Origin: Pseudomonadota bacterium
Lineage (GTDB): Bacteria; Pseudomonadota; Alphaproteobacteria; Rhodospirillales; Magnetospirillaceae
Direction of reading: 5' to 3'
Assembly (NCBI GenBank): GCA_023426365.1
Contig: JAFAAW010000036.1
Coordinates: 1-59,762, forward strand
Length of the DNA: 59,762 nucleotides
Below, in pieces: positions 51,607 through 59,762 of this stretch. The notes beneath the pieces were generated by a model. The model worked only from the letters and a program-made list of their open reading frames with translations. It did no database searches and was not told the origin of the DNA. Every line of letters starts with the position of its first letter. Position 1 is the first letter of the stretch. The position numbers and the translations under genes are program-made.

Positions 51607-53487
51607 ATGACGGTGGAGGTGACGGCGCGAACTCCGGCCGAAGAACTTCCCCCGGCACCGCGCCGCAAGGGTTTCTTCGCCCAGTTCCTCGACCTCGCCG
51701 GCCCCTATTGGAATTCCGACGAAAAGTGGTCGGTGCGCGGCCTGACCGCGCTGTTCGTGCTGCTGACCATGGGCCAGGTGGTGGTGCCGATCATGGTCAA
51801 TCTGTGGAGCGCGGCGCTGTTCAATGCGCTGGAACAACGCTCCATGGACCGCTTCCTGGTGCAGATCGGGGCGCTCTTGGGCATCCTGGCGGTGGCGATG
51901 ACCATCACCTCGACCCACCTGATGCTCAAGCGCCGCCTGCAGGTGGGCTGGCGCCGCTGGCTGACCCGGCGGCTGCTGGACGACTGGATGGCCGAGGGCC
52001 GGCATTATCTGGTCAAGCACATGCCCGGCGACCACGACAACCCCGACGGCCGCATCGCCGAGGACATCCGCAACACCTGCGAAAGCGCCATCGATCTGGC
52101 CCATTCGCTGTTCTATTGCCTGCTTCTGCTGGTCAGCTTCACGCAGATCCTGTGGTCGCTGTCGGGCGTGATCACCGTCACCCTGTTCGATACCCCGCTG
52201 CCCATCCCCGGGCACATGGTGTTCGTGTCCATGCTGTACGCCACCGCCGGCACCACCGCCGCCGTGCTGATCGGCCGGCCCTTGGTACGCACGGTCAACA
52301 TGCGCCAGACGGTGGAGGCCAATTTCCGCTTCGGCCTGGTGCGCGTGCGCGAGAATTCCGAGGCCATCGCCCTGCTGCACGGCGAACCCGACGAGCGCCG
52401 CCGCCTGTCCGACCTGTTCGTCGCCGTGCGCAAGGGTTTCAACCTGCAAACCACGGCACTGGCCAAGGTCTTCCTGTTCTCGTCGGGCTATTCGGTGCTG
52501 GCCACCGGCTTTCCCTTCCTGATCGCCGCCCCCCGCTATATCGCCGGCGCCATTTCCCTGGGCGAGCTGATGCAGATCGCCCAGGCGTTCCAGCAGATGA
52601 CCAGCGCCCTGTCGTGGCCGGTGGACAACCTGTCCAAGGCGGCCGAGTGGAAGGCGTCGGTCGAGCGCGTGCTGGCCCTGTACAACGCCTTGCAGACCCT
52701 GAAGGAAGAACAGACCCGCACCCAGGCCGCCAACACCATTCAGGTGGAAACCGGCGACCGTTCCGCCCTGGTGTTCAACGACGTATGCGTGGCCAAGCCC
52801 GACGGCGGCAAGGTGGTCAGCAACTTCACCGAAACCATCGAGGCGGGCGAGCGGGTGCTGATCTCGGGCGATCCGGGCGCGGCCATCAAGCTGTTCAAGG
52901 TGGTGGCGGGCCTGTGGCCGTGGGGCTGCGGCCAGGTGTTCCGGCCCAACGACGCCGACATCTTCTTCATGCCGCAGCGGCCCTATCTGCCCATCGCGCG
53001 GCTGCGCAGCGTGCTGGCCTATCCCGCCGGCCCCGACAGCTTCGATTCGGAATTCCTGGTGGCCGCCCTGGCGCGCGTGGGCTTGAGCCACCTGTCCGAG
53101 CGGCTTGAGGAAACCGCCACCTGGGAGAACGTGCTGACGCTGGGCGAGCAGCAGCGGCTGGGCTTTGCCCGCCTGTTGCTGCACCGGCCCAACTGGATCT
53201 TCATCCAGGAGGCGACCGACGGCCTGCACGCCGACGGCGAGAACGAGATGATGCAGTTGGTGCGCGAGGAATTCCCCACCGCCACCGTCATCACCGTGGG
53301 CTACCATTCGGCGCTCGAGGCCTATCACGAGCGTAAGCTGACGCTGGAACCCAGCAAGGACGGCCAGGTTGAGGTGCGCGCCAGCACGCTGGACGGCCAC
53401 GACCGACGCCGCAAGATGAGTCCGCTGGACCTGCGCAACTGGCTGATCCACCCCCTGCGCCGCCAGGGCGAACGCCGCGACACCTGA
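51607..53487 (+). CDS. SbmA/YddA-type ABC exporter-like protein with degenerate ATPase
   Basis: A 626-residue half-transporter fused to a nucleotide-binding domain, of the SbmA/BacA/YddA kind (permease with ATPase). Membrane helices lie at about 45-300, including TALFVLLTMGQVVVPIMVNL and HSLFYCLLLLVSFTQILWSL. In the NBD the signature LTLGEQQRLGFARLLLHRP is intact. The P-loop reads LISGDPGAAIKLFKVVAGLW instead of G-x2-G-x-G-K-[ST]-T. Walker B reads WIFIQEATDGLH, with Gln in place of the Asp before the catalytic Glu. ATP hydrolysis is doubtful. The ATG at 51607 has GGGGGAGA four bases upstream. Its stop overlaps the next start. Confidence 0.85.
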   Translation: MTVEVTARTPAEELPPAPRRKGFFAQFLDLAGPYWNSDEKWSVRGLTALFVLLTMGQVVVPIMVNLWSAALFNALEQRSMDRFLVQIGALLGILAVAMTITSTHLMLKRRLQVGWRRWLTRRLLDDWMAEGRHYLVKHMPGDHDNPDGRIAEDIRNTCESAIDLAHSLFYCLLLLVSFTQILWSLSGVITVTLFDTPLPIPGHMVFVSMLYATAGTTAAVLIGRPLVRTVNMRQTVEANFRFGLVRVRENSEAIALLHGEPDERRRLSDLFVAVRKGFNLQTTALAKVFLFSSGYSVLATGFPFLIAAPRYIAGAISLGELMQIAQAFQQMTSALSWPVDNLSKAAEWKASVERVLALYNALQTLKEEQTRTQAANTIQVETGDRSALVFNDVCVAKPDGGKVVSNFTETIEAGERVLISGDPGAAIKLFKVVAGLWPWGCGQVFRPNDADIFFMPQRPYLPIARLRSVLAYPAGPDSFDSEFLVAALARVGLSHLSERLEETATWENVLTLGEQQRLGFARLLLHRPNWIFIQEATDGLHADGENEMMQLVREEFPTATVITVGYHSALEAYHERKLTLEPSKDGQVEVRASTLDGHDRRRKMSPLDLRNWLIHPLRRQGERRDT

Positions 53488-54425
53488 TGAACACCCTGAT
53501 CACCGTCATTCTGCCCGCCGGCCGCGCGGCCATCGAACTGTCGCTGTTCGTCCTGCTGCCCATCATGGTGGTGATGCTGTCCATCATGCGCCTGCTGGAG
53601 GCGCGCGGCGTGTTGGACTGGCTGGTGGCGCGGCTCGCCCCCCTGCTGCGGCCGTTCGGCCTGACCGGCCTGGGCGTCTTCGCCGCCCTGCAGGTCAGCT
53701 TCGTCAGCTTCGCCGCCCCGCTGGCGACGCTGTCCATGATGGAAAGCCGGGGCGCGTCGGACCGCCATCTGGCCGCCGCCTTCGCCCTGGTGCTGGCCAT
53801 GGCCCAGGCCAACGTGGTGTTTCCCATGGCCGCGCTCGGCCTGCATGTGGGGTCCACGCTGGCGTGGTCGCTGGTGGGCGGCCTGGCGGCGGCGGCGGCG
53901 ACCACCTATCTGTTCGGCCGCTCGCTGTCGGATGCCGAACACGTCATGGACGAAACCCTGCGCCATCCGGTGGCCGAGGACGCCAAGGGCGTGCTGGACG
54001 TGATCAACCGCGCCGGCGCCGAGGCGTTCAAGATCGCCATCGGCGCCATTCCCATGCTGGTGCTGTCGCTGGTCGCCATCACCGCGCTCCGGCAATTGGG
54101 CGCCATCGACGGGCTGACCCGGCTGCTGTCGCCGGTTCTGGCGCTGGCCGGCATCGACCCGGCGGTGATCCTGCCCACCTTCACCAAATACCTGGCGGGC
54201 GGCACCGCCATGCTGGGCGTGGTGGACGAGCAGGTGCGCGACAAGGCCATGGGCGAAAGCCTGCTGAACGCCAGCGCCGGCTTTCTGATCCATCCGCTGG
54301 ACATTCCCGGCGTCGCCGTCTTGATGAGCGCCGGCCGCCGCGTCGCCGCCGTGTGGAAACCCGCCTGCCTGGGCGCGGGTGTCGGCATCGCCGTGCGCAC
54401 CCTGGGCCACATTCTGGTCGGCTAA
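53487..54425 (+). CDS. Gate-domain (nucleoside-recognition) membrane protein
   Basis: A 312-residue inner-membrane protein with two Gate-like repeats and about eight helices: LFVLLPIMVVMLSIMRLLE, FVSFAAPLATLSMMESRG, IAIGAIPMLVLSLVAITALR and FTKYLAGGTAMLGVVDEQ. Members (YjiG/YjiH, SpmA/SpmB-like) are poorly characterised and may carry nucleosides or other small molecules. The start codon overlaps the stop of the ABC-type gene, so the two are translationally coupled. Its last four bases overlap the convergent rsuA stop. Confidence 0.85.
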   Translation: MNTLITVILPAGRAAIELSLFVLLPIMVVMLSIMRLLEARGVLDWLVARLAPLLRPFGLTGLGVFAALQVSFVSFAAPLATLSMMESRGASDRHLAAAFALVLAMAQANVVFPMAALGLHVGSTLAWSLVGGLAAAAATTYLFGRSLSDAEHVMDETLRHPVAEDAKGVLDVINRAGAEAFKIAIGAIPMLVLSLVAITALRQLGAIDGLTRLLSPVLALAGIDPAVILPTFTKYLAGGTAMLGVVDEQVRDKAMGESLLNASAGFLIHPLDIPGVAVLMSAGRRVAAVWKPACLGAGVGIAVRTLGHILVG

Positions 54426-55117
54426 CCCAGCGCCGCCACCTCGTCCGCCCCCAGCACCCGCCACTGCCCCTCGGGCAGATCGCCCAAGGCGAGCGGGCCG
54501 ATGGCGGCGCGGTGCAGGCGCTCCACATGGTTGCCGGTGGCGGCGAACATGCGGCGAACCTGATGATAGCGCCCCTCGGTGATGGTCAGCCGCGCGGTCT
54601 GGGGGCCGGTGGCCTCCAGCCGGGCGGGCAGCAAGGGCGTGGTTTCCGAGCGCAGCACCAGGGTGCCGCTGGCGAACAATTCGGCCTCGGTCCCGTCCAG
54701 GGGACGGGCCAGACTCACCTCGTAGGTCTTGGGAACGTGGTGGCGGGGCGAGGTCAGCCGGTGCAGCAGCTTGCCGTCGTCGGTCAGCAGCAACAGCCCG
54801 GTGGTGTCGCGGTCCAGCCGGCCCACCGGCGCGATGATGGGGTTGCGCCGCATGAAGCGCGGCGGCAGCAATTCATAGACGATGCGGCCCGGGTCCGCGG
54901 TCGAGCAGGTGTAGCCCGCCGGCTTGTTCAGCATCAGCACCACGCCCGGCGCCGGGTCCAGCGCCTCGCCGTCCACGCGGATGTCGTCATGCGCCGCGCG
55001 CGAGGCCTCGCTCAGCGCGCTGCCGTCGGCCAGGGTGACGCGGCCGTCGCGGATCATGGCCTTGACGTCGCGCTGGCTGCCATAGCCCAGATTGGCGATC
55101 AGCCGGGTCAGTCTCAT
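54422..55117 (-). CDS. rsuA: 16S rRNA pseudouridine synthase (RsuA-like)
   Basis: A 231-residue protein with an N-terminal S4 domain (RLIANLGYGSQRDVKAMIRD) and a RluB/RsuA-type catalytic domain. The catalytic Asp is in PVGRLDRDTTGLLLLT. The binding segments MLNKPAGYTCST and EGRYHQVRRMFAATGNHVE are typical of RsuA (U516 of 16S rRNA). Its ATG overlaps the stop of rsmC (ATGA), so the two rRNA-modifying enzymes are made together. The 3' end overlaps the convergent Gate gene by four bases. Confidence 0.92.
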   Translation of the reverse strand: MRLTRLIANLGYGSQRDVKAMIRDGRVTLADGSALSEASRAAHDDIRVDGEALDPAPGVVLMLNKPAGYTCSTADPGRIVYELLPPRFMRRNPIIAPVGRLDRDTTGLLLLTDDGKLLHRLTSPRHHVPKTYEVSLARPLDGTEAELFASGTLVLRSETTPLLPARLEATGPQTARLTITEGRYHQVRRMFAATGNHVERLHRAAIGPLALGDLPEGQWRVLGADEVAALG

Positions 55118-56151
55118 CGCACCACGTCGTGCCGGTTGCTGGACAGATAGACCTTGAAGCCGTCGGCCACCGTCAGAAGCTGGACGTCGCGGAAGCGCTT
55201 GCGCAGTTCCGCCTCGTAGGGCAGGTGCTGGTTGGCGACCAGCACGAATTTGCCGCGCCGGCGGATGGCCTTCCACGCGGCGGCGATGAAGGCGCGCCCG
55301 ATGGCGGGGTCGGCGCGCATGCCCTCGTGGAAGGGCGGGTTGCTGACGATCCAGTCATAGGGCTGCACCTCGGGCAGGCCGGCGGCGACGTCCGCCCAAT
55401 GCCAGTTGCGCGCGGCCGCATGGTCGATGCGCTCCAGATTGGCGCGGCCGTCCTCGATGGCCAGCGCCTCGGCTTCAAAACTGTCCAGTTCGGTGACGGC
55501 GTGGAAACGGCGGAGAATCTGCGCCCCCAGATAGCCCCACCCCGCCCCCAGATCGGCCACCCGGCCGGCCACGGTGTCGGGCAGGCATCCGGCGAGGACG
55601 CGCGAGCCGGTATCCACATGATCGGGGCTGAAACAGCCGGCGCGCGCCATCAGGCCCGTGTCGCCCACCGGGCGCGGCGCAGCGGCGGCCAGCCATTCGG
55701 CCAGGGCGGCGGGCATGTCGTCCCCCTGGCGGCGCAGCCAGAAGGTGCGCGCCTGATGCTTGGACAGGTGGCCGTCCAGGCCCAGGACCTTGTCCACCTC
55801 GCGCTCGAAGCTGGCGGCGCCGATGGCGTTGGCCCCGCACACCACCAGCACGCCGCCGGGTTCCAGCAGCGACCAGGCGCGGGCCACATTGGCGCGGTTT
55901 TCCACCTTGTGCTTGGTCAGCAGCACCAGACCGGCGGGGAATTGCCCGTCCAGCCGGGCCTGGGCCGCATAGCCCGCCGCCGTCAGCGCGTCGAAGGCCG
56001 GCTTGAAGCTTTGCTCGCAGCACAGTACCGCGCGCCAGTCGGGGCCGAAGGCGTCGGAGGGTTCGGCCCGCAGCAGAAAGGCGCGGGAGGGAAAGTCCAG
56101 CAATTCCCGCTCGAACGGCAGGACCAGGGCGTGGGGTGTCATGTCATGCAT
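55114..56151 (-). CDS. rsmC: RsmC-like 16S rRNA guanine-N2 methyltransferase
   Basis: A 345-residue protein with the two-domain RsmC/RlmG architecture. An N-terminal methyltransferase-like half (FPAGLVLLTKHKVENRANVA) is followed by the catalytic C-terminal half. SAM motif I is VADLGAGWGYLGAQIL and the catalytic motif IV is VSNPPFHEGMRADP. RsmC methylates G1207 of 16S rRNA. The ATG at 56151 (MHDMTPHA) or 56142 is the start; the frame runs far upstream through the beta-glucosidase region, which is spurious. It is co-translated with rsuA. Confidence 0.9.
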   Translation of the reverse strand: MHDMTPHALVLPFERELLDFPSRAFLLRAEPSDAFGPDWRAVLCCEQSFKPAFDALTAAGYAAQARLDGQFPAGLVLLTKHKVENRANVARAWSLLEPGGVLVVCGANAIGAASFEREVDKVLGLDGHLSKHQARTFWLRRQGDDMPAALAEWLAAAAPRPVGDTGLMARAGCFSPDHVDTGSRVLAGCLPDTVAGRVADLGAGWGYLGAQILRRFHAVTELDSFEAEALAIEDGRANLERIDHAAARNWHWADVAAGLPEVQPYDWIVSNPPFHEGMRADPAIGRAFIAAAWKAIRRRGKFVLVANQHLPYEAELRKRFRDVQLLTVADGFKVYLSSNRHDVVR

Positions 56152-56241
56152 GCGGTTTGCATAGCACGGCCATGTGCGCCCGTCGATTGACTTGGCATCG
56201 GCACGGAGCGAAGGTGCGCCCCTCAAGACAAGGAGGCCGAG

Positions 56242-56562
56242 ATGGCCAAGAACGATACCCTGGACGGCGAGGACAAGGTCCGCCTGTTGCGATCGCTGGC
56301 CTTTCACGTCCACCGCAAGGTTCCGGTCGCCGACGCGCTGATGGAACTGGTGGAGCAGGAATTGCGCGGCAGCCGCCGCCGCGTCTATCGCGCCGCCGCC
56401 GAACGGCTGGCCGAAGGCAACCCGCTGGCCGCCCTGCAAGACATCGGCGCGGTGGGCGACGAGGTGGCCTGCGTGCTGGCGCCGGTGATCGAGTCGGGCG
56501 ACCACCGGCTGCTGTCCACCGCGCTCAACAATCTGGCCGACTGGGTCGAGGCCAACGGCTGA
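56242..56562 (+). CDS. Stand-alone GspF/PilC-like cytoplasmic domain
   Basis: A 106-residue soluble helical protein: RLLRSLAFHVHRKVPVADAL, RAAAERLAEGNPLAALQDIG and APVIESGDHRLLSTALNNLA. The pattern follows the six-helix cytoplasmic T2SSF domain of GspF/PilC (LA-x2-L-x-AG-x-PL-x-AL ... I-x3-E-x-G). No membrane helix is present, so it is a detached domain. An AAGGAGG-like site lies before the ATG. It converges on the beta-glucosidase gene. No secretion genes flank it. Confidence 0.68.
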   Translation: MAKNDTLDGEDKVRLLRSLAFHVHRKVPVADALMELVEQELRGSRRRVYRAAAERLAEGNPLAALQDIGAVGDEVACVLAPVIESGDHRLLSTALNNLADWVEANG

Positions 56563-56582
56563 GGCGCCCTCCTCCGCCCGTC

Positions 56583-57926
56583 TCAGCCTTGGCGCGATGC
56601 CTTGACCAGATCGGCGTACCAGGAAAACGAATCCTTGGGCGTGCGCGTCTGCGTGGGGAAATCCACATGCACGATGCCGAAGCGGTTGCCGTAGCCCGAC
56701 CCCCATTCGTAGCAATCCAGCAGCGACCAGATGAAATAGCCGCGCACGTCGATGCCCTCGGCGATGGCCTGTTCCATGGCCGCCGTGTAGAGCTTGAGAT
56801 AGGCGATGCGGTAGGGGTCGGCCACCCGCCCCTCGGCATCGGGCACCTCCTCGGCGGCGCCGCGCCCCATGCCGTTCTCGGTCACATAGACCGGCAGGCG
56901 GTAGCGCGCGGCACAACGCTTCAGCTCGTCGGTGAACGCCTCGGGATAGATGGGCCAGCCGATCTCGGGATGCGGCACCGGATTGGGGTTGTCGCCCCAG
57001 GCGATGCCGATTTGGTTGGCCGGGTCCGCCCGCGTCCAGATGGGGCCGTAATGGTTCATGCCGAACCAGTCCATGGGCCGGCAGATGCGCGCCATGTCGC
57101 CGGCCTGGACATAGGGTTCGAACTCGCCCGCCACCACCGCCGGGTAATGCCCCAGAATCTGCGGGTCGGCGTAAACCAGGTTCCAATGGGCGTCCAGCAC
57201 CTCGGCCGCGCGCCGGTTCTCGGGCGTGTCGGATTCGGGATGGACCGGCTGCATGTTGTAGATGGCGCCGATCTGCGCACCCTTGACGTGGTCGCGCAGC
57301 ACGTCAACCGCCGCGCCGTGGGCCAGATTCAGGTGGTGGGCGGCGCGGAAATAGGCGTCGCGGTCCTGCATGGCCGGCGCGCACCACGTCATGGCATAGC
57401 CGAACAGGGTCGCCACGTTGGGTTCGTTGAAGGTGGCGAAATGGCGCACGCGGTCGCCGAACCTGCGCGCGATCAGGGTGGCGTAATCGGCGAACCAGCC
57501 GGCCACGTCGCGGTTGGTCCAGCCGCCCAGTTCGTGCAGCCGCTGCGGCAGGTCCCAATGGTACAGGCACAGCCAGGGCTGCATGCCGGCCTCCAGCACC
57601 GCGTCCAGCACGCGCTCGTAGAAGTCGAGGCCCTTGTGGTTGACCGCGCCGCGCCCACGCGGCAGCACGCGCGGCCACGAGACGGAAAAGCGATAGGCAT
57701 CCACCCCCAGCTTCCCGAGCAGCGCAAGGTCCTCGGGCCAGCGATGGTAATGGTCGCAGGCGACGTCCCCGGTATCGCCGTTGTTGGTGCGGCCGGGGAT
57801 GCGGGAATGGATGTCCCAGATGCTGGGACCGCGCCCGTCCTCGGCCGCCGCGCCCTCGATCTGATAGGCCGAGGTCGAGGCCCCCCACAGGAAGCCCGGG
57901 GGCACCTTCAATGCGGACACGGTCAT
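56583..57926 (-). CDS. Family GH1 beta-glucosidase
   Basis: A 447-residue glycoside hydrolase family 1 enzyme that cleaves beta-glucosides with retention. The N-terminal signature FLWGASTSAYQIEGA, acid/base Glu in TFNEPNV, nucleophile Glu in VYVTENGMG and the aglycone segment GYFIWSLLDCYEWGSGYGNR are all present. There is no signal peptide, so it acts in the cytoplasm on imported sugars. Its start has GGGGAAA five bases upstream. It follows the unknown gene at 57965 by 38 bases, with a small TAGAC-N5-GTCTA inverted repeat (57948-57962) between them. Confidence 0.95.
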   Translation of the reverse strand: MTVSALKVPPGFLWGASTSAYQIEGAAAEDGRGPSIWDIHSRIPGRTNNGDTGDVACDHYHRWPEDLALLGKLGVDAYRFSVSWPRVLPRGRGAVNHKGLDFYERVLDAVLEAGMQPWLCLYHWDLPQRLHELGGWTNRDVAGWFADYATLIARRFGDRVRHFATFNEPNVATLFGYAMTWCAPAMQDRDAYFRAAHHLNLAHGAAVDVLRDHVKGAQIGAIYNMQPVHPESDTPENRRAAEVLDAHWNLVYADPQILGHYPAVVAGEFEPYVQAGDMARICRPMDWFGMNHYGPIWTRADPANQIGIAWGDNPNPVPHPEIGWPIYPEAFTDELKRCAARYRLPVYVTENGMGRGAAEEVPDAEGRVADPYRIAYLKLYTAAMEQAIAEGIDVRGYFIWSLLDCYEWGSGYGNRFGIVHVDFPTQTRTPKDSFSWYADLVKASRQG

Positions 57927-57964
57927 GGTCGTTTCCCCTGAAAATCTTAGACCGAAAGTCTATC

Positions 57965-58744
57965 CTATGCGTCCAGGCGGCGGAAGAACGCCTCGATGGT
58001 CTCCACGGTCTGGTCGCCGTAGCGCCGGCGCAGGGCGGCGCCATCGGTGACGGTCCGGGCGGCCAGAGCGCCGAACAGCGCGCGCATCAGCTCGGCGAAG
58101 CCGTGTTCCGTCAGGCGCCAATAGGCGTCGGGGGCGCCGGCCGGCACGGCGGCCAGATTGGAATTGACCACCGCCATGAACCAGTCGCGGCGGCGTTCGA
58201 AATGGCCGAAATACTGGGCGACCACCACCAGCACGTCGCCGCACAGCGCCTGGGTTTCCGGGTCGGCGTGCACCCCGGCCCAGTGGATGCCGCCGCCCGG
58301 CTGGCGATGGCGCTCGACGATGCCCTGGCTCTTGCGCTGGCATTGTTCGAACAGGGCCGGGCCGATCATCTTGTCCACCGCCAGATGGAAGCCGGGCAAC
58401 AGCCGGCGGCTGAGAACGCCGCCGCCGTCGCCCTGGCGCGACGGAAACAGGTGGGTGAAGGGCTTGGTGAGGATGCGGTCGAACGGGTTGCGCGGCGCGC
58501 TTTCCCATTGCCGCGCCTCGCGCGCCTGGGTGCAGCCGTCCCACGACCGCTGCAACGCCGATTGGAAGCGCGCCGCCTCGTCGGCCATGAAGCGTTCGGC
58601 CAGGGCGCGGATGGCGTCGGCCCCCAGCGCGCCGCCGACGCGGCGGGCCTCCACCTCCAGGCGGGTGGCGAAATGGCCGATCATCACGTTGGCGATGGCG
58701 GCGCAGGCCCTGGGGCCGGCGGGTGGCGGGTCCGGGTCGGTCAT
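57965..58744 (-). CDS. Conserved hypothetical protein upstream of the beta-glucosidase
   Basis: A 259-residue soluble protein, mostly helical. Distinct segments are FDRILTKPFTHLFPSRQGD, FHLAVDKMIGPALFEQCQRK, CGDVLVVVAQYFGHFERRRD and YWRLTEHGFAELMRALFG. I do not recognise the family. There is no signal peptide or catalytic motif. ATG 58744 has GGGGGAGA seven bases upstream; a start at 58819 lacks one. It is co-oriented with, and 38 bases from, the beta-glucosidase gene, so co-transcription is likely; a functional link is not evident. Confidence 0.72.
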   Translation of the reverse strand: MTDPDPPPAGPRACAAIANVMIGHFATRLEVEARRVGGALGADAIRALAERFMADEAARFQSALQRSWDGCTQAREARQWESAPRNPFDRILTKPFTHLFPSRQGDGGGVLSRRLLPGFHLAVDKMIGPALFEQCQRKSQGIVERHRQPGGGIHWAGVHADPETQALCGDVLVVVAQYFGHFERRRDWFMAVVNSNLAAVPAGAPDAYWRLTEHGFAELMRALFGALAARTVTDGAALRRRYGDQTVETIEAFFRRLDA

Positions 58745-58860
58745 GCTTTTCTCTCCCCCTTGGCGGGCGATTTTAGCAGATTCCGGCGCCGGTGCGCGCA
58801 TTGACAGGCCCAAGTGCATGTCGTTAAGTCAGGGCCTGGCAAATATTCAGGCTTTTCCCC

Positions 58861-59762
58861 ATGTCCGACACCCTTTCGATCGCCCTGGCCCAGATCAACC
58901 CCGTGGTTGGCGACGTGGCCGGGAATGCCCGGCGCATCCTGGACGCCCGCGCCCAGGCGGCGGCCGATGGCGCCCAGTTGGTGGTGTTCCCCGAGCTGAC
59001 GGTGTCGGGCTATCCGCCCGAGGATCTGGTGCTGAAGGCCGCCTTCCTGGACGCGGTCGAGGCGACGGTCGAACATCTGGCCGGGCAGACCGCCGATGGC
59101 GGCCCAGCGCTTCTGGTGGGCGCGCCGTGGCGGGTGGGCGGCGCGGTCCACAACGCCGTGCTGCTGCTGGACAAGGGCGCGGTGGCGGCGACCCGGCTGA
59201 AGCATCACCTGCCCAATTACGGCGTGTTCGACGAAGCCCGCGTGTTCACCCCCGGCCCGGTGCCCGGCCCCATCCAGTTCCGCGGCGTCCGCCTGGGCGT
59301 GATGGTGTGCGAGGACATGTGGTTCGCCGACGTGGCCGAAACCCTGGTCGAATGCGGTGCCGAGATCCTGGTGGTGGCCAACGGCTCGCCCTTCGAGCTG
59401 GACAAGCCCCATGTGCGCCTGCACCGCGCGGTGGAGCGGGTGACGGAAACCGGCCTGCCGCTGCTGTACGTCAACCAGTTGGGCGGCCAGGACGAATTGG
59501 TGTTCGACGGCGCCTCGTTCGCCCTGGATGCCAAGGCCCGGCCGCTGCTGCGCCTGCCCGCCTGGACGGCGCGGGTGGTCACCACCACCTGGGTGCGGGG
59601 CGAACACGGCTGGACCACCCAAGGCCCGCTGGCGCAGGAGCCGACGCGCGAGGAAAACATCTATCAGGCCATGATGCTGGGCCTGCGCGACTATGTGACC
59701 AAGAACGGCTTTCCCGGCGTGGTGCTGGGCCTGTCGGGCGGCATCGATTCCGCGCTCGCCGC
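58861..59762 (+). CDS. nadE: Glutamine-dependent NAD+ synthetase (3' end missing)
   Basis: The first 300 residues of NadE. Residues 1-270 are the nitrilase-type glutaminase domain with the catalytic Glu in VVFPELTVSGYPPEDL, Lys in TRLKHHLPNYGVFDE and Cys in GVMVCEDMWFAD. The window ends just inside the synthetase domain at the PP-loop GVVLGLSGGIDSALA. The enzyme uses glutamine-derived ammonia to convert nicotinate adenine dinucleotide to NAD+. ATG 58861 gives the family start. It is divergent from the hypothetical gene. Confidence 0.95.
   Translation, partial: MSDTLSIALAQINPVVGDVAGNARRILDARAQAAADGAQLVVFPELTVSGYPPEDLVLKAAFLDAVEATVEHLAGQTADGGPALLVGAPWRVGGAVHNAVLLLDKGAVAATRLKHHLPNYGVFDEARVFTPGPVPGPIQFRGVRLGVMVCEDMWFADVAETLVECGAEILVVANGSPFELDKPHVRLHRAVERVTETGLPLLYVNQLGGQDELVFDGASFALDAKARPLLRLPAWTARVVTTTWVRGEHGWTTQGPLAQEPTREENIYQAMMLGLRDYVTKNGFPGVVLGLSGGIDSALA

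Noticed and set aside
55114..57186. Continuous 690-codon minus frame suggesting a fusion upstream of RsmC
   Set aside because: Only the part from 56151 onward is protein-like. The upstream part lies out of frame within the GH1 gene and the small GspF-like gene.

Overview
The window is GC-rich DNA with dense, mostly short-spaced genes, many GTG starts and many ATGA stop/start overlaps. The gene content points to an alphaproteobacterium of the Rhodospirillales, most like Magnetospirillum/Paramagnetospirillum or a close relative. The clues are a Rhodospirillum-type form II RuBisCO with phosphoribulokinase, the xseB-ispA-dxs order, an EipB (DUF1849) envelope protein, a CsgG/HfaB-type lipoprotein and a very high number of sensor kinases. 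The genus is an inference. I saw no tRNA, rRNA, CRISPR array, insertion sequence or prophage, so this looks like ordinary chromosome.

Layout. 1-2.9 kb (+): end of a hybrid kinase and a NIT-domain sensor kinase. 2.9-6.7 kb (-): a five-gene secretion operon with a CsgG/HfaB-like lipoprotein, two unfamiliar secreted proteins, a Sel1-repeat protein and a GspH-like pseudopilin. 7.1-10.9 kb (+): hemN, then cbbM and cbbP for CO2 fixation. 11-12.2 kb (-): tyrS. 12.46-12.82 kb: an array of hairpins with conserved loops and variable stems. 12.8-15.5 kb: divergent sensor kinase and OmpR-type regulator. 15.6-21.3 kb (-): a four-gene signalling operon (periplasmic binding protein, kinase, Rcp1-type receiver, hybrid kinase with Hpt). 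21.4-27.9 kb: Nudix hydrolase, a hemerythrin-MCP-PilZ receptor, a membrane protein, an APH-like/P-loop kinase fusion, a universal stress protein and a small Cys/His protein behind a possible sigma-54 promoter.

27.9-40.5 kb: YedK/HMCES, TlyA, a histone-deacetylase-like hydrolase, fructokinase (mak), an MBL-fold hydrolase, an ArsR regulator with SqrR/BigR-like cysteines, dxs/ispA/xseB, a TPR protein, EipB, two tandem small paralogues behind a near-perfect sigma-54 promoter, a deiminase-fold protein lacking its catalytic residues, and a 42-residue lipoprotein. 40.6-50.5 kb: YqiA-like esterase, aspS, rnd, a Cys-cluster protein, a CoA-binding/MetY fusion, a stand-alone EF-G and two small envelope proteins. 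50.5-59.76 kb: AEC transporter, an SbmA/YddA-type ABC protein with broken ATPase motifs, a Gate-domain membrane protein, rsuA, rsmC, a stand-alone GspF-like domain, a GH1 beta-glucosidase, an unknown protein and the start of nadE.

The strongest candidates for undescribed biology are the CsgG-type secretion operon, the conserved-loop hairpin array, the sigma-54-driven small paralogue pair, and two family members that have lost their catalytic motifs. Start codons were chosen by ribosome-binding-site spacing and family alignment from memory. No database search was run.
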